From Bedellia somnulentella (lineage: Eukaryota > Arthropoda > Insecta > Lepidoptera > Bedelliidae), in contig OY755190.1 of assembly GCA_963576735.1 (NCBI GenBank), positions 2,969,695 to 3,033,694 on the forward strand: 64,000 nucleotides of DNA, given 5' to 3'. The position numbers were made by a program, and so were the translations under genes. Under the pieces are notes generated by a model that did no database searches, was not told the DNA's origin, and saw nothing but the letters and a program-made list of their open reading frames with translations. This document shows positions 44,809 to 62,269 of this stretch, piece by piece. The number at the start of each line of letters is the position of its first letter. The first letter of the stretch is position 1.

Positions 44809-45545
44809 AACCAGTTGGGGTCGTCTCGGCGCCTGCCCACCGCTGACCTTGATCCCGATCTAGAACGTCCGTCACCGCCGCGACTCCGGGGACGCGAGCG
44901 CACGTTGCTCTCCATCCTCGATAACCTCGCGCTTAACTTGGCTATCTCGGCCAAAATTTCTGAAGACCCCGACGTATTGCATTGCGGGGTAATCTCCGAT
45001 ATGTGTGCCGTTTTCGAGCTCTCCAGCACCTTGTCGGCGATCGTGGCCAGCCTGTTTAGGTCGTTGGTCTCCGTAACGGCCAGGACACCACGAACTGACG
45101 CCGGCAGAAGGTTTTGCCATAGCACGCTCAGGGTCTCATCGTTTACCTTCCCTCTTGCCAGATCGCGCATACGCCGTAACAGCTGTGTCGGTTTTTGTTC
45201 TCCCAGCTCCATCTCCCCGATGAGTTTTTGAATCTGCCGGTTTTCTGATTCCTCATATACGTGCAACAGTCTGGCTTTTAGGTGATTGTACTTATTTTCC
45301 GCAGGTGGTTCTATAAGAATATCCGTAACCTGCTGTATTGCTTCTTTACCCAGTTTAGCCACTACTGCGTTGTATTTTGCCTGGTCGCTCGTCTTCTGTG
45401 GTTCGATGATGGCCTCGAATTGTATGAACCATACTTTCGGCTGGTCCATCCAAAATTCCGGGATCCTGGCTGATAGGGAGAGCGCCGCCAAACCTGCGTC
45501 TTCCACCTTCACCACTGACGGGGCCGTCTTATCAGTTTCCGCCAT
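44721..45545 (-). CDS. gag: Gag protein of the gypsy element
   Basis: 274 residues from ATG ([20 protein letters not shown]). The first part has the capsid-like pattern of Ty3/gypsy Gag ([20 protein letters not shown], then a region ending [20 protein letters not shown]). An arginine- and serine-rich stretch (about 215-240) precedes a Cys/His cluster [18 protein letters not shown], which looks like an atypical zinc knuckle. It overlaps pol by about 90 bases. Confidence 0.88.
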   Translation of the reverse strand: MAETDKTAPSVVKVEDAGLAALSLSARIPEFWMDQPKVWFIQFEAIIEPQKTSDQAKYNAVVAKLGKEAIQQVTDILIEPPAENKYNHLKARLLHVYEESENRQIQKLIGEMELGEQKPTQLLRRMRDLARGKVNDETLSVLWQNLLPASVRGVLAVTETNDLNRLATIADKVLESSKTAHISEITPQCNTSGSSEILAEIAKLSARLSRMESNVRSRPRSRGGDGRSRSGSRSAVGRRRDDPNWLCFYHFRFRERASKCVQPCSWQNNTNQGN

Positions 45546-45676
45546 GTTTCACCGAACAACGCAACCGAAGTTACAACTTAAAAGTTCGTCGACCCGAGGT
45601 GCCTGCCAAAGTGAGTCGTTTACCACCAAATATTACCTACTTATTGCAAAATAACACTTCTCACAAATAATGTTCA

Positions 45677-45695
45677 ACTTGTCTGGGGTCACCAC
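45677..45695 (-). other. Candidate primer-binding site
   Basis: Directly after the 5' LTR the minus strand reads GTGGTGACCCCAGACAAG. A TGG start one or two bases after the LTR is what a tRNA 3'-CCA primer needs. The tRNA species is not identified. Confidence 0.6.
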
Positions 45696-45869
45696 TTTAG
45701 GGGATATTATTGTTCGATAAAATAACAACACAGGATAAAGTTAAGTCACTGTATATTATCAATTAAACCTATTTAGATTACGTCGGCGGGCACCCGAGAC
45801 GCTACCGGTAAAACGACTGCCAACCAAACGATACGTCGCCGCGTGTTACACAGAAACGCTGACGCTACA
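45696..45869 (-). repeat. 5' LTR of the gypsy element
   Basis: In element direction it starts TGTAGCGTCAGCG and ends TATCCCCTAAA. Identical to the 3' LTR. Confidence 0.92.
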
Positions 45870-45913
45870 GGAACAATGGGCGTGAGTATAAGTAAGTAAG
45901 TAATTTTCATTAT

Positions 45914-46051
45914 TTTTCCAATTTCAGCCCATGCTCTATCACTATCAGTCTCATTCTTGCAAGAGTAGCTTGAAAGTGCTGCATTGTACAAGCAAGGTTG
46001 TTTCTCAACTTCCAATACGCATTTAATGTTTTTATTTTCGTCGTCAGCCAT
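45914..46051 (-). pseudogene. MADF-domain protein fragment of the Harbinger element
   Basis: From ATG at 46051: MADDENKNIKCVLEVEKQPC then LYNAALSSYSCKNETDSDRA and WAEIG. The pattern (ILEVEKxPCLY, W-xEI) is the start of a MADF domain, the DNA-binding accessory protein of many PIF/Harbinger elements. It ends at the LINE junction. The frame is open upstream to 46108. Confidence 0.6.
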
Positions 46052-46233
46052 TTTGTCGAACAGAAATGTCGCCAAATCCGACACGAGTTTCCTGCACGCT
46101 AGTTTCAAAGCAACTGGTCTGCAACGCGTTTCAAACTAGTTGCGACATGTGTTGTCTCTCGAAGGTATCTATGGCATAAACTCAAAAGTAACTAGTAGTT
46201 GCAGTTTCGTTTCACCACGTGTGTTAGGCCTTA

Positions 46234-47225
46234 CGGTCTATACTTACAAGGATCTCTACCAGACAACCATTAAATAATAATATGTAGATGTATCTACAAC
46301 ACACTAGTATTCTAAATAAATGTACTGCTAGTGGACTGATTGAATTTAAAATTTCTACTTTGTTTCGGTGTAACAATACTTAAGTTCTGACGAGCTCCCT
46401 TTAAAATAGAGGGGAAGTATTTTAACCCTACTTTTACACTACTTACTCTCTTTTCTTCTTCTTACCTTTATTCATAACCTATACCAGCTTCTCTTATTAT
46501 TCTATGCTTATTCTTTATACAAAGAAGGAAAAAGCGGGTAACTTATTGAGACAGCAAGCAACGAAAACGAAGACGTAATTAAACAAATACAGTATATTTT
46601 ATGAAAAAAATAACAGCCATAAAAATTATACACAAGAATGTTTTACAATCACCAATGAAATCACATTTGCTTATAAATTAAATATCAGATGCGATTAATA
46701 GCTATATGCGTTTTTAAAACGACGTTTCTCTTCACACTTTGGGCAAACCATTGAGAACTTAAAACTAAATAGAACGGAAACTAAACGTAATTTAGTCCAA
46801 AAAAATACAAAATAAGTTATCCCAGCACCCCTGTTGGTTGATTCAATGTTCTTACTTGTTGGTCAGTGCTAATAAACTGAACCCGTCACGAAATATTGCA
46901 TTCTTTGTTACTTCTCTATTTAGATAAGTTCTCAATTGGGCTAACTGACACAGATCATAAAGCACACTACACTCTGAGCCCGCCGGGCCGTCAACGTTTC
47001 CCGATTTCACTACCCGGCGGCCTGTGTTGAAATAATTATGTCAACCTTTGTATAAAAACTGGACTACTGATAAAAGGTCGCCAAAATATGTCGACGGCTC
47101 GGCAGGCTCAGTGCGTATTTGCGCTTAAGACTCTCGGTAAGATATACTTGCATAACAACTAATATTAAGTCCCCTTTAAACGCAAATAAATTGTGATGCA
47201 AGTGAAAATACAATTAAATGATATG
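46234..47225. other. Intergenic stretch, no gene seen
   Basis: AT-rich with a GC-richer patch near 46970-47120 (GAGCCCGCCGGGCCGTC). No ORF with recognised content. It may include the 3'UTR of the aldo-keto reductase. Confidence 0.5.
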
Positions 47226-47230
47226 GTCTA

Positions 47231-54347
<7,117 letters not shown>

Positions 54348-54719
54348 CTTTACGTAATATTTTATTTTAGACTTTATTAATTAAATTTATTAATAAATCA
54401 AATAACCCAACCGATACCGATACGACACTATAATTTACCCCCTGGTCCGAATGACGATGAAATCGATTTTATCGCTGTCAGCGATATTTTGCGGTCCGAT
54501 TCAGTTATCGCGCTAAAAGTGATAACAGTGCTAACAGCGCGTCTATCGAATCGGGACGCATTTTGTAATCGCTCTTGTTTGTTTCATTTCATTTTTTCTT
54601 AAATGGCCTTTGACCGTGTTTCAACACAGTATTTTTGCCAACGTTTAGTAAAAAGAAAAAACGTATTATAAAGTTAAAAACATTTTGAAATTGATTAACA
54701 CATACTCATTGAACATTCA

Positions 54720-55143
54720 TTGTTGAAAACTAAACTAAATATTGTGATGTGTTATATGCAAGACCCTGACAATCATTTCCCGAATGATACCCATTTAGTG
54801 AGAGATGCTGCATATGGGATCTATCAAAGTTTAATGGTACCATTTAAAGACAATAGACATCTGACACAACACCAGAAAAAAAATAATTTTTGCCTTTCAT
54901 CAGCTAGAATGTCCATTGAAAGGGCATTTGGCATATGGAAAACCCGCTGGCGCAGTATTCTGCATTGTAATAGAAAAAATCCCAGAATATTTGTTGTTAC
55001 ATAACATCTGCATTTTAAATGTTGATGTGGAACAAGTACAGTTAAGAGTAGTCAGAAGGGGGCATCTTATTGAAGAAGGAAGAGAGAGTGGAATAATTAA
55101 AAGAATGCATATAATGAATAATTTATTAATTCGAAACAATTAA
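54720..55143 (+). pseudogene. Harbinger transposase, C-terminal half, frameshifted
   Basis: The frame reads DNHFPNDTHLVRDAAYGIYQ then LMVPFKDNRHLTQHQKKNNF and SSARMSIERAFGIWKTRWRS. This matches the last part of HARBI1-like nucleases, including the D of the D-AAY motif and the E of SIERAFG. The first catalytic Asp and the N-terminal half are missing. A shift near 54960 moves the last part (IPEYLLLHNICIL) to another frame. Confidence 0.8.
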
Positions 55144-55224
55144 ATATATAAAAATAATCATATGTTATAAGTTTACTTGTTGTCATTTAAGTCATCTGTA
55201 GTCAGTCTTCGCATCTTAACACTT

Positions 55225-55430
55225 ATGTGTGGTTAATTTATCATGATTGTTAACGGTGAGGGAAAACATTTACTTAGTGATATGACAGTGTATTTGTACA
55301 AAATTGAAGTGATTACACTGTCCCAACAAAACGAGGGTACTCTGAACATAAGGTGACAGTCATGTGATGTTCAGAAATATTAGTACCTCTGCCAACGCCT
55401 TCGGGGATATTCGGTGTAAACATTTATGTT
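55225..55430 (+). mobile_element. Family-2 SINE, decayed 3' part
   Basis: GGTTAATTTATCATGATTGT to GGGGATATTCGGTGTAAACA, with internal deletions. Confidence 0.7.
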
Positions 55431-55906
55431 ATATTAATTTTCCGAAGCACAGAATCATCCTTGATTTTGGATATTATGGTGATTCAGGCCTGCAATATCC
55501 TTTCAAGCTAAGTTAAATATTACAAATTAAATTTGTGAGTTTACCCCTCAGGGGATCAAACCCGAGGCCTCCATAGTTGAAACCAAATGTTATCATCGAG
55601 ACCACGGAGGCAGTCTATATTACAGTATGAACTTCATTAAATATTTTGTTTGAGCTTACTCTAAAAAGGGTAATATGGGTGCAGTGCACACGCTTGCCTA
55701 GATGCATAACAGCAGGACAGTACAAAATCACACATTATTAATAATTATAAACTTTACTAATTTCACAACAATCAAACAAACATAAATTATAATTGAGATC
55801 AATCTTTTCAAGACTTAAATAATAATAACTATTTTAACAAGTCTAAGAAAACTAGAAATATCTGTAAATCAATAACCTAAACCTATTTTGAGAAACAAAT
55901 ACATAA

Positions 55907-56003
55907 AAGGTTTGCCAGGATCGTACAAAGTGGCGATCGATAGTCTCTGCCTACCCCAATGGGAACTAACGGCGTGAGAATATGTATGTATGTATGTATG
56001 TAA
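55907..56003 (+). mobile_element. LINE 3'-end fragment
   Basis: GGTTTGCCAGGATCGTACAA through GGGAACTAACGGCGTGAGAA and (TATG)n. This is the last 65 bases plus tail. Confidence 0.8.
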
Positions 56004-56359
56004 ATACATAAAAATAATAATTTGTTATATGTTTACTTATTAACTGAAATATTCTTTCCACAGCACTATCACATACACTCACTTACTTGATGTCATTTAA
56101 GTCATCTATAATCAGTCTCTGCATCTGAACACTTATATAGAAATAAAATTATCTTTATTCATATATTATATATATATATATATATCATATATATAACTAA
56201 TTTCACAACAATCAACCAAACATTAATTTATTAATGAGATAAATCTTTCCAAGCCTTAATTAATAATGACTATTTTTAAAAGTCAAGGAAAATTTAAATT
56301 ATCCCAAAGTCAACAATCTACTACACCTAGTTTGAATTTATAACTCCTTATTTATTTAT

Positions 56360-56607
56360 GCTGTGTAGTGTCGGCTTAGAATAGCACTACCCCGTTTCTT
56401 CCCATGGGTGTACATAGGAGGTGACTAAAGGTATTGGGGCTTTTTAATGGATTTTTGGGCGATGCAGTTGGAGACCCATCACCAACAACCTTTATTTTAC
56501 AATCTTTTCCCCACTTAACTTCCAAAAGTGGCTGAGGAATTTAAAATTTCTTAGTTCTGGCTACCCCTTCTAGGGATTTATAGCGGTGAGTATGTATATG
56601 TATGTAT
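56360..56607 (+). mobile_element. Family-1 SINE inside the Harbinger element
   Basis: Complete forward copy, between the two Harbinger gene remnants. Confidence 0.85.
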
Positions 56608-56718
56608 AGATGTATGTTATTTATTTAAATTTTCACACAAATTGCGCAAAACAGCCAATTTCTCTTGGTGGTGTTTTTCTTTTTGTTGCAATAGATTGTT
56701 AAATATTTCCATTTTTTG

Positions 56719-57503
56719 TCAGTGGCGCTGATTTCTCTGATCATTTAAATTTTCTAATATGGTTTCAATTTTCCTCTTTTTATTTGTATTAGTAGAACTA
56801 CTTGCTTCAGCAGCAGCATCAGTAGCTGCTGGCCCCAGTTCTGACGCAACAGCAGGTGGCCATCCCTGGGTTCCAAAAATTTCTTGCATTCGCTGTAACA
56901 ACACATTTTCTTATTAAGAATACAACAATTTGAAAAGAAAGAATTATTTAGTCACTCTTTATTTTGACTTGCACAATTAAACCATTGACTTACTTCAAAA
57001 TAAGGCCATGTTGCTCTGTCATTCCCGGATGTGTTATTGTGATCTTTTATTTCTTTAAATGTTTTTTTGAGGCTATTTATTTTCGATTGGCACTGATTAC
57101 CATTTATTTTATAGGCAGAATTTTGATCTTTCATTTTTTTGCAATTGTTTCAAAAACTTTTCTGCTGCTCCAACTTCATTAACACCTTCCTCGTTTTGGG
57201 CATCAATAGAAATTGTATTCTCACTTTCATATTCATAAAATAATTGCACTCGGTTAGCCAAATAGCTGCTATCTAAAAGATTTACAAAATAAATATTATT
57301 GATGCCTTAGATCATACAACAATAAAGATTAAAGTTAAAAAGATTATAGAAAATTGAGTTCAACGGAAATAACAAACTTGATAGAGCACTGCTTTTTGAT
57401 TACTAACCCGATTGAGCGCGTTGTAACTCCTCATAACTTAAATTCAAGGTTATTTGTCTTCCATTACTTTCGTTCGAGACGACTACAGGAATATTTTCCA
57501 TTT
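56719..57503 (-). pseudogene. Myb/SANT-like accessory protein of the Harbinger element
   Basis: Segments on the minus strand: MENIPVVVSNESNGRQITLN from 57503, SSYLANRVQLFYEYESENTI from about 57272, KINGNQCQSKINSLKKTFKE then NTSGNDRATWPYFE at 57125-57000 (trihelix/Myb-like pattern of PIF ORF2), and EIFGTQGWPPAVASELGPAA from about 56890. Splice-like borders separate them. A frame break at about 57140 (KNERSKFCL stop) makes it a pseudogene as read. Confidence 0.7.
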
Positions 57504-57872
57504 TAAATAAAAACTTAAAAGCTAACAAAACTTCCCTAACTTTTCAAACTTTTAAACGTCAGTTTGACATTTGGCTCACAGTGCTAACGCTCTAATGCGA
57601 TATCGTTGTAATCGCAAAATGGCGCCGGTAATGACGTCATATATGACGTCACGCGGGATTTCGTTAGCGCGCTAACGTTCATTCGGACCAAGATTTAGCG
57701 CGCTGACAGCGATAAAATCGATTTCATCGTCATTCGGACCAGGGGGTTAATTTTACATTTTTTTCGGATAATTGGCAATTTGTGAGCATAGCAGATACAA
57801 TGACTGCCAGCGTCATATTATTAATAAGTAAAATCTTGGTAAAATCTCTATGTTGATGTGACACCGTGTCAA

Positions 57873-58210
57873 TGGCTGCCAGCGCGAAATTCTTCTATCC
57901 TTTATTTCTTTTACACGTTTAAGTAGTGTTTGCGTTACATACCTACGAATTTTTACTAATTCGGAAGGCCACTTGTCTACCTTTTCAGATAGAATGCAAA
58001 TGTTGAAAACGCCGAACTATCACATAATTTAAATCTTTTTGTTCATGAAAACCTCATGTGAGGATTATTACTAATAAATAAAAAAATATGTGATAGTTAG
58101 GCGTTTTCAGGTTCGTTTTCAATAGGTCGCGGGTTCGATTCTCGCCTGTGTCGAATTTTGTCTTTCCTTTATTTATTAGTAATAATTAATAATCCCCACA
58201 TGAGGTTTTC
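57873..58210 (+). mobile_element. Degenerate relatives of the foldback tRNA-SINE
   Basis: 57873-57937 matches the spacer of the copy at 34211 (CCAGCGCGAAATTC, then GTAGTGTTTGCGTT). 58045-58210 has two inverted flanks (CCTCATGTGAGGATTATTA and TAATCCCCACATGAGG) around a tRNA-like B box GGTTCGATTCTC. An inner palindrome pairs GAACTATCACATA with TATGTGATAGTT. No clear target duplication is seen. Confidence 0.6.
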
Positions 58211-58223
58211 ATGAATAAAAAGA

Positions 58224-58380
58224 TTTAAATTAAATGACAGATCCCGCTCAAATTTTGCGCGCTAAATCAGTGCTACCAACATGCAGTAAAAAAAATTTAA
58301 CGACTTCTTTTACGCGGGTCTTTATATTGACTATTGTCTGTGTATTGACCTAATCCCGATACTATTTACACAGAGTAGTA
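58224..58380 (-). mobile_element. mariner 5' end remnant
   Basis: Only the untranslated leader and terminal repeat remain (AAATTAAATGACAGATCCCG to ACTATTTACACAGAGTAGTA). It matches the outer 155 bases of the two other copies, with a 14-base insertion-like change near TTGACTATTGTCTG. No coding part. Confidence 0.8.
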
Positions 58381-58540
58381 TAACTCAATAACAGCTAAAC
58401 CGATTTGGCTGAAAATTGGTAGGGAGGTAACTAAGAACTGGGAGAAGGACATAGGATATCACCACGCTAAATATCGTAGGGGTGAGCAGTAAAACATATT
58501 TAACATCATCCGTGCAAAGCCGGGGCGGATCACTAGTTAG
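58378..58540 (+). repeat. Interspersed lepidopteran repeat, copy 2
   Basis: Same family as 960-1130 (GATTTGGCTGAAAATTGGTA, AAGCCGGGGCGGATCACTAG). It begins exactly at the outer TA of the mariner remnant. Confidence 0.55.
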
Positions 58541-58653
58541 TAACAATCTCCACATGAGGTTTTCATGAACAAAAACATTCATACCTATTACTGAAGTAAT
58601 ATTAAAGTATTGTGAAATATGCCAACGTGGCGGTTATCTTATACAACTTATTA

Positions 58654-58890
58654 TACATACATATACTCACGGCTGTAATTACCTAAAAGGGGTAGCCAGA
58701 GCTTCAGAATACGGAATTCCTCAGCCACTTATTATCTAATAAATCATTAAAAATATAATGAACAACCATTCTTTATTTTATAATCCCTCTTCACCAAACT
58801 TCCAAAAGTGGTTGAGATATTTCTAATTCTGAAGCCCTCGTTAGATACTCGTTTTTAGGATTCATAACCGTGGTATTGGATTGAATCAGG
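58654..58890. mobile_element. Two facing family-1 SINE fragments
   Basis: 58654-58730 is an inverted 3' part. 58795-58885 is a forward, diverged 3' part (CCAAAAGTGGTTGAGATATT to TTCATAACCGTGGTA). Confidence 0.6.
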
Positions 58891-58924
58891 CGTTACTTTG
58901 CGGAAATCCATAGCAATACTAATA

Positions 58925-59235
58925 TTAATAAATTTTTTCGCTTAATTCCGCTAAATAATACCTGCAGTCTTCATGCAACATGCACTGTGCACCGCCCGCC
59001 CTCCCACTTACAAGAAATCGAAAAGCAGACAATGCACCACACACACACCCGCAAGCGAAAACCACAGGCAACCACAAACATGCGACGCGTTTCGACTCAA
59101 CACGAGTCATTGACGAGCAGTTAGTAGACAGTTCGGCAGCTGACCACCGAGTGCCGGTCGTACGATTTTGCGGTTATATTTATAGGCCAGGCTCCCCACT
59201 CCCCCACCCAAAGAACATCAATGACGAGTGACTAT
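58925..59235. other. GC-richer patch left of the gap
   Basis: CpG-containing sequence with short frames on both strands (for example 61 codons on the minus strand). It could be a promoter or first exon of a gene lost in the gap, but nothing is recognised. Confidence 0.25.
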
Positions 59236-59263
59236 ATTATTGGAAAAAATTGACAAAAGTGGG

Positions 59264-59463
59264 NNNNNNNNNNNNNNNNNNNNNNNNNNNNNNNNNNNNN
59301 NNNNNNNNNNNNNNNNNNNNNNNNNNNNNNNNNNNNNNNNNNNNNNNNNNNNNNNNNNNNNNNNNNNNNNNNNNNNNNNNNNNNNNNNNNNNNNNNNNNN
59401 NNNNNNNNNNNNNNNNNNNNNNNNNNNNNNNNNNNNNNNNNNNNNNNNNNNNNNNNNNNNNNN
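59264..59463. other. Assembly gap, 200 N
   Basis: The round length suggests a placeholder gap of unknown true size. Both sides carry diverged family-1 SINE pieces (59464-59520 to the right), which may explain the break. Confidence 1.
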
Positions 59464-59634
59464 TAATTCTGAAGCTCTCGTTTTTAGGATTCATAACCGT
59501 GGGTATGTATATGGGTGGGTATATAGTGATAAAAAACAAGTGCCATATTTTCCATTAATTATTTATGGATTTGTTAAAAATATTTCATGAAAATTGATAA
59601 AACCTGTGTAGAATTCAAAGGATGACAATAGACA

Positions 59635-59830
59635 CATACATCGGAATCCTAAAGAAGGGTATCCAGAGCATACACTCGCTCGTTTTGGAAGCTGAGTGGG
59701 GGCAGCCTCTGTAAATTTAGAGATGGTTGGGGATGGGTTTCCAACCACATCGTCAAACGGTCACTTTCAGAACCCTTAGTCACCACGCACGACAACGGGA
59801 AGGCAAGCCCCTCTTTCCCACTGGGTACTC
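59635..59830 (-). mobile_element. Highly diverged family-1 SINE
   Basis: TTGGAAGCTGAGTGGGGGCA and GGGATGGGTTTCCAACCACA keep the core. Many differences mark an old copy. Confidence 0.5.
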
Positions 59831-60141
59831 TGGGCAAGTGCCCAGGGCCCCGTGATCGATAGGGGCCCCCTCGTCTCTACCAGATGACGAAACGATAACC
59901 GACATTTATTGCCAAAGAACTTTTTCGATTGGTATACATCAAACCTAAATTACTGACTACAATACCAATTTGCTTACAGCTTTTACAGCTAAATAAATTA
60001 AAATATATAAAAATACAATTGAATGGAATACTAAATACGTAAAATTCTCTAAAAGTTATGTCTATCATGTGTCGATTTCTTATACGTTGTTCTCGAGATA
60101 TTTAATCAACAAAATATAAAAGCTGCTATGTAGTGCTCTTT

Positions 60142-60408
60142 GCTGTGTAGTGTCGGCTTAGAATAGCACTACCCCATTCCTTCCGGTGGGAGTACGTAAG
60201 AGGCGACTAACGGTATTGGGGCTTTTTATGGGATTTTTGGGCGATGCGGATGGAGACCCATCACCTTTATTTTTAAACAACCTTTATTTTACCATCTTTT
60301 CCCCACGCAACTTCCAAAAGTGGCTGAGGAATTTCTAATTCCTTAGCTCTGGCTACACCTTCTAGGGATGTATAGCCGTGAGTATATGTATATGTATGTA
60401 TGTAAAAT
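60142..60408 (+). mobile_element. Family-1 SINE, well preserved
   Basis: Complete forward copy with a small duplication of the CCTTTATTTT segment. Confidence 0.85.
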
Positions 60409-60479
60409 ATAAAAGGTACTATTTTTTTACAAACGAAAATAAAGTACTCGTATAAACGCTGTTGGTTACAAAAAATAGA

Positions 60480-60880
60480 TAGAGGTGAATTTCTAAAAAA
60501 ACTCTTAAGAGCGAGTCGGCTCGCGGACTAAGGGTTGCGTTTTATCATCTATATAGAAAATCACGTTTGTGCTTAAATTATGGGAGCCCCCCTTTAATAT
60601 TTACTTTATTGTCGTTTAAAAATTTATTTTGAAAGGTAATATATAAGTGATTTTGTATTGAGCAAAAAATAAGAAAAAAACACGTTTAAAGTATGGGGAC
60701 CCCCTTAATATTTTAGTATTTGTTGTTGTAGCGGCAAAGCAAATACATCACGTGTGAAAATTTCAGCTTCTAGCTATCGCGGTTTAGTTGGTTTATGAGA
60801 TACAGCATGGAGACAGACAGTGGAGGCTTAGTAATAGGGTCCCGTTTTACCTTTTGGTACGGAACCCTAAAAACGATTCT
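60480..60880 (+). repeat. Common lepidopteran repeat ending GGTACGGAACCCTAAAAA
   Basis: CATCACGTGTGAAAATTTCA, ATGAGATACAGCATGGAGAC and TAATAGGGTCCCGTTTTACC are typical words of a repeat seen throughout moth genomes. Class not resolved. Confidence 0.6.
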
Positions 60881-61568
60881 ACTAGCCTAATAACTGTAGA
60901 TATACAAAAAATATATATGTTAAAGTATTTTTTTTTCAATTATTAATTGTTAACGGGCTGAAGTTCTAGTTCGACAACAGACATCGCTAAGATTTACTCG
61001 GAAGATCGTGACCGGATCGAAAAATGAATCTGGAAACTTGCTTATCTACTTTCTTTGTTTATTCTAACAAAATAATGTTCTGTCAAAGTCATAGGGGCCC
61101 CATTATTCTCATATGCCCAGGGCCTCCAATAGGTTAAAGACGGCATTGCGGGAAGGTAGCGTAAGTGCTAATCTTAGCTGAAACTACATAGCTTAGCCAG
61201 GTAAGCTCGAGGATCTATTCAGTCTGAGGGCTCTTTGAATTTCAGGTTAGTTAAAATATCATTACCACTGCCACTTGCGCGGGAACATTGCGCTTATTTG
61301 TAAGTATGATTAAAAAATAAAACTCAATTTACAGTATACACAAATCATTTTAACAGTGAACACTAGGTATATAAACTCGAAAATGCATTACTCTTAATTA
61401 TTACACAAAAATAGTGATATGAAAAAAAAACTTTGGAACATCTAGCAAGAATAAGTACATATCAATTTGATTAATAAGTTTTGTTAAATTGCTTTTAGCA
61501 AATATAAAATAGAGAAGTAATGTAGAATGTTCAGAGTGTACAGTTGATCACATATAAAGCTCTAAGAT

Positions 61569-61939
61569 GCTCCCTCACCGGCGTGCTGATTATGTATCTT
61601 TAGCGACCGCGATTGTGTCGCAAGTTGCAATATTGTCGCTGTCAAAAGTGTCAAATCGCATACAAATTTATGACATTGACAACGACAATCGTGCAACTTG
61701 CAACACAATCGTCACTCGCAAAAGATACATAATCAGGGGGCGGGAGCATTCGCGTTTAATGTAACGTTACAGATTTGAGTATTACACCAGTGAAGGAGAA
61801 CGGATTACAATGCGCACCTTGTAATGATTATATGAATTACACGCGAATGCTCGTCAGTCAGGGAGGTAATATTGTAATGTAATGCTCAAAGACGGATTTA
61901 AAATGTTACAGTACACGTCAATGCTCCCGGTGAGGGAGC
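61569..61939. mobile_element. Foldback/MITE-like element with 13 bp inverted ends
   Basis: Outer ends GCTCCCTCACCGG and CCGGTGAGGGAGC pair perfectly. Inside, 61586-61736 is a long hairpin (TGATTATGTATCTTT opposite AAAGATACATAATCA and onward), and 61743-61852 a second one (GAGCATTCGCGT / ACGCGAATGCTC). Half a copy of the first hairpin occurs at 62160-62265. Confidence 0.7.
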
Positions 61940-62159
61940 ACCTTTGTCATTTGTTACAGAACTGTTTTGCTTACATTGTTACATCAACAAAAACTACGCC
62001 ACTTGTAATAGCGTCCAGAAAACTGAGTGTGAGTTTACGTTACACTGTAATGTAATGGATAAGAAGTAGAAGAGACACGAATAGTTTATTCTCTCCTTTT
62101 TCTAAGTATAAACGAAGTTCTTCTTGCAACTCGCTCTCTGCCAACAGCATGTGTGTTTA

Positions 62160-62265
62160 TTGTACATTATAATATTTTGCATACAAATTTTTGACATTGA
62201 CAGCGATAATCTTACAACTTGCGACACAGTCGACGGTCGCTGAAGATACATAATCTGGGGGCCGG
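62160..62265. repeat. Half copy of the foldback hairpin
   Basis: TTTTGCATACAAATTTTTGA to AAGATACATAATCTGGGGG matches the right arm of 61586-61736. Confidence 0.65.
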
Positions 62266-62269
62266 CCAA

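Larger units (their letters stand above)
40567..45869 (-). mobile_element. Ty3/gypsy LTR retrotransposon, complete, identical LTRs
   Basis: 5303 bp on the minus strand, flanked by the 4-base duplication GGAA (40563-40566, 45870-45873). Order in its own direction: 5' LTR, candidate primer-binding site, gag, pol in the -1 frame, a small membrane-protein ORF, polypurine tract AAGGGGGG, 3' LTR. Both LTRs (174 bp) read the same base for base, and the ORFs are open, so it is a recent insertion and may be active. It lies in the 3' end of a LINE copy. Confidence 0.95.
40117..45903 (+). mobile_element. 5'-truncated LINE with 10 bp TSD, interrupted by gypsy
   Basis: TTTTCATTAT flanks it at 40107-40116 and 45904-45913. 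The LINE itself is 40117-40566 plus 45874-45903. Its frame reads [60 protein letters not shown] and ends at SAYPNGN, the longest LINE coding segment here (about 150 codons). The 3' tail is (TAAG)n. Confidence 0.88.
39873..46230. mobile_element. PIF/Harbinger element split by a LINE that contains a gypsy element
   Basis: The left end GGCCGAGCAGACATGGTGAA mirrors the right end (inverted GGCCTAACACACGTGGTGAA). TTA follows the right end; TTT precedes the left, so the duplication is imperfect, or the left boundary is really 39440. The host element proper is only about 560 bp: 39873-40116 and 45914-46230. It carries the start of a Harbinger-like transposase on the plus strand (from 40008, MSSSSDEEVLWFCICNFYKE) and part of a MADF-domain protein on the minus strand. 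The two-gene layout is typical of the superfamily, but both genes are stubs. Confidence 0.7.
54438..57746. mobile_element. PIF/Harbinger transposon with 46 bp perfect inverted ends
   Basis: 3309 bp flanked by TTA (54435-54437 and 57747-57749). The ends start CCCCCTGGTCCGAATGACGA and match perfectly for 46 bases, then imperfectly for about 50 more with recurring GGTCCGA and GCGCTAA motifs. Two gene remnants point away from each other's ends: a transposase C-terminal half (+) and a Myb/SANT-like protein (-). A family-1 SINE (56360-56605), a family-2 SINE piece (55225-55430) and a LINE end (55907-56003) are inserted in it, so it is not recent. Confidence 0.92.

Noticed and set aside
58925..59231. 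Short frames left of the gap as a first exon
   Set aside because: Frames exist on both strands with no family match. The gap prevents a judgement.
61567..61764. 65-codon ORF at the foldback element
   Set aside because: It lies wholly inside the inverted repeat, and the hairpin explains the sequence.
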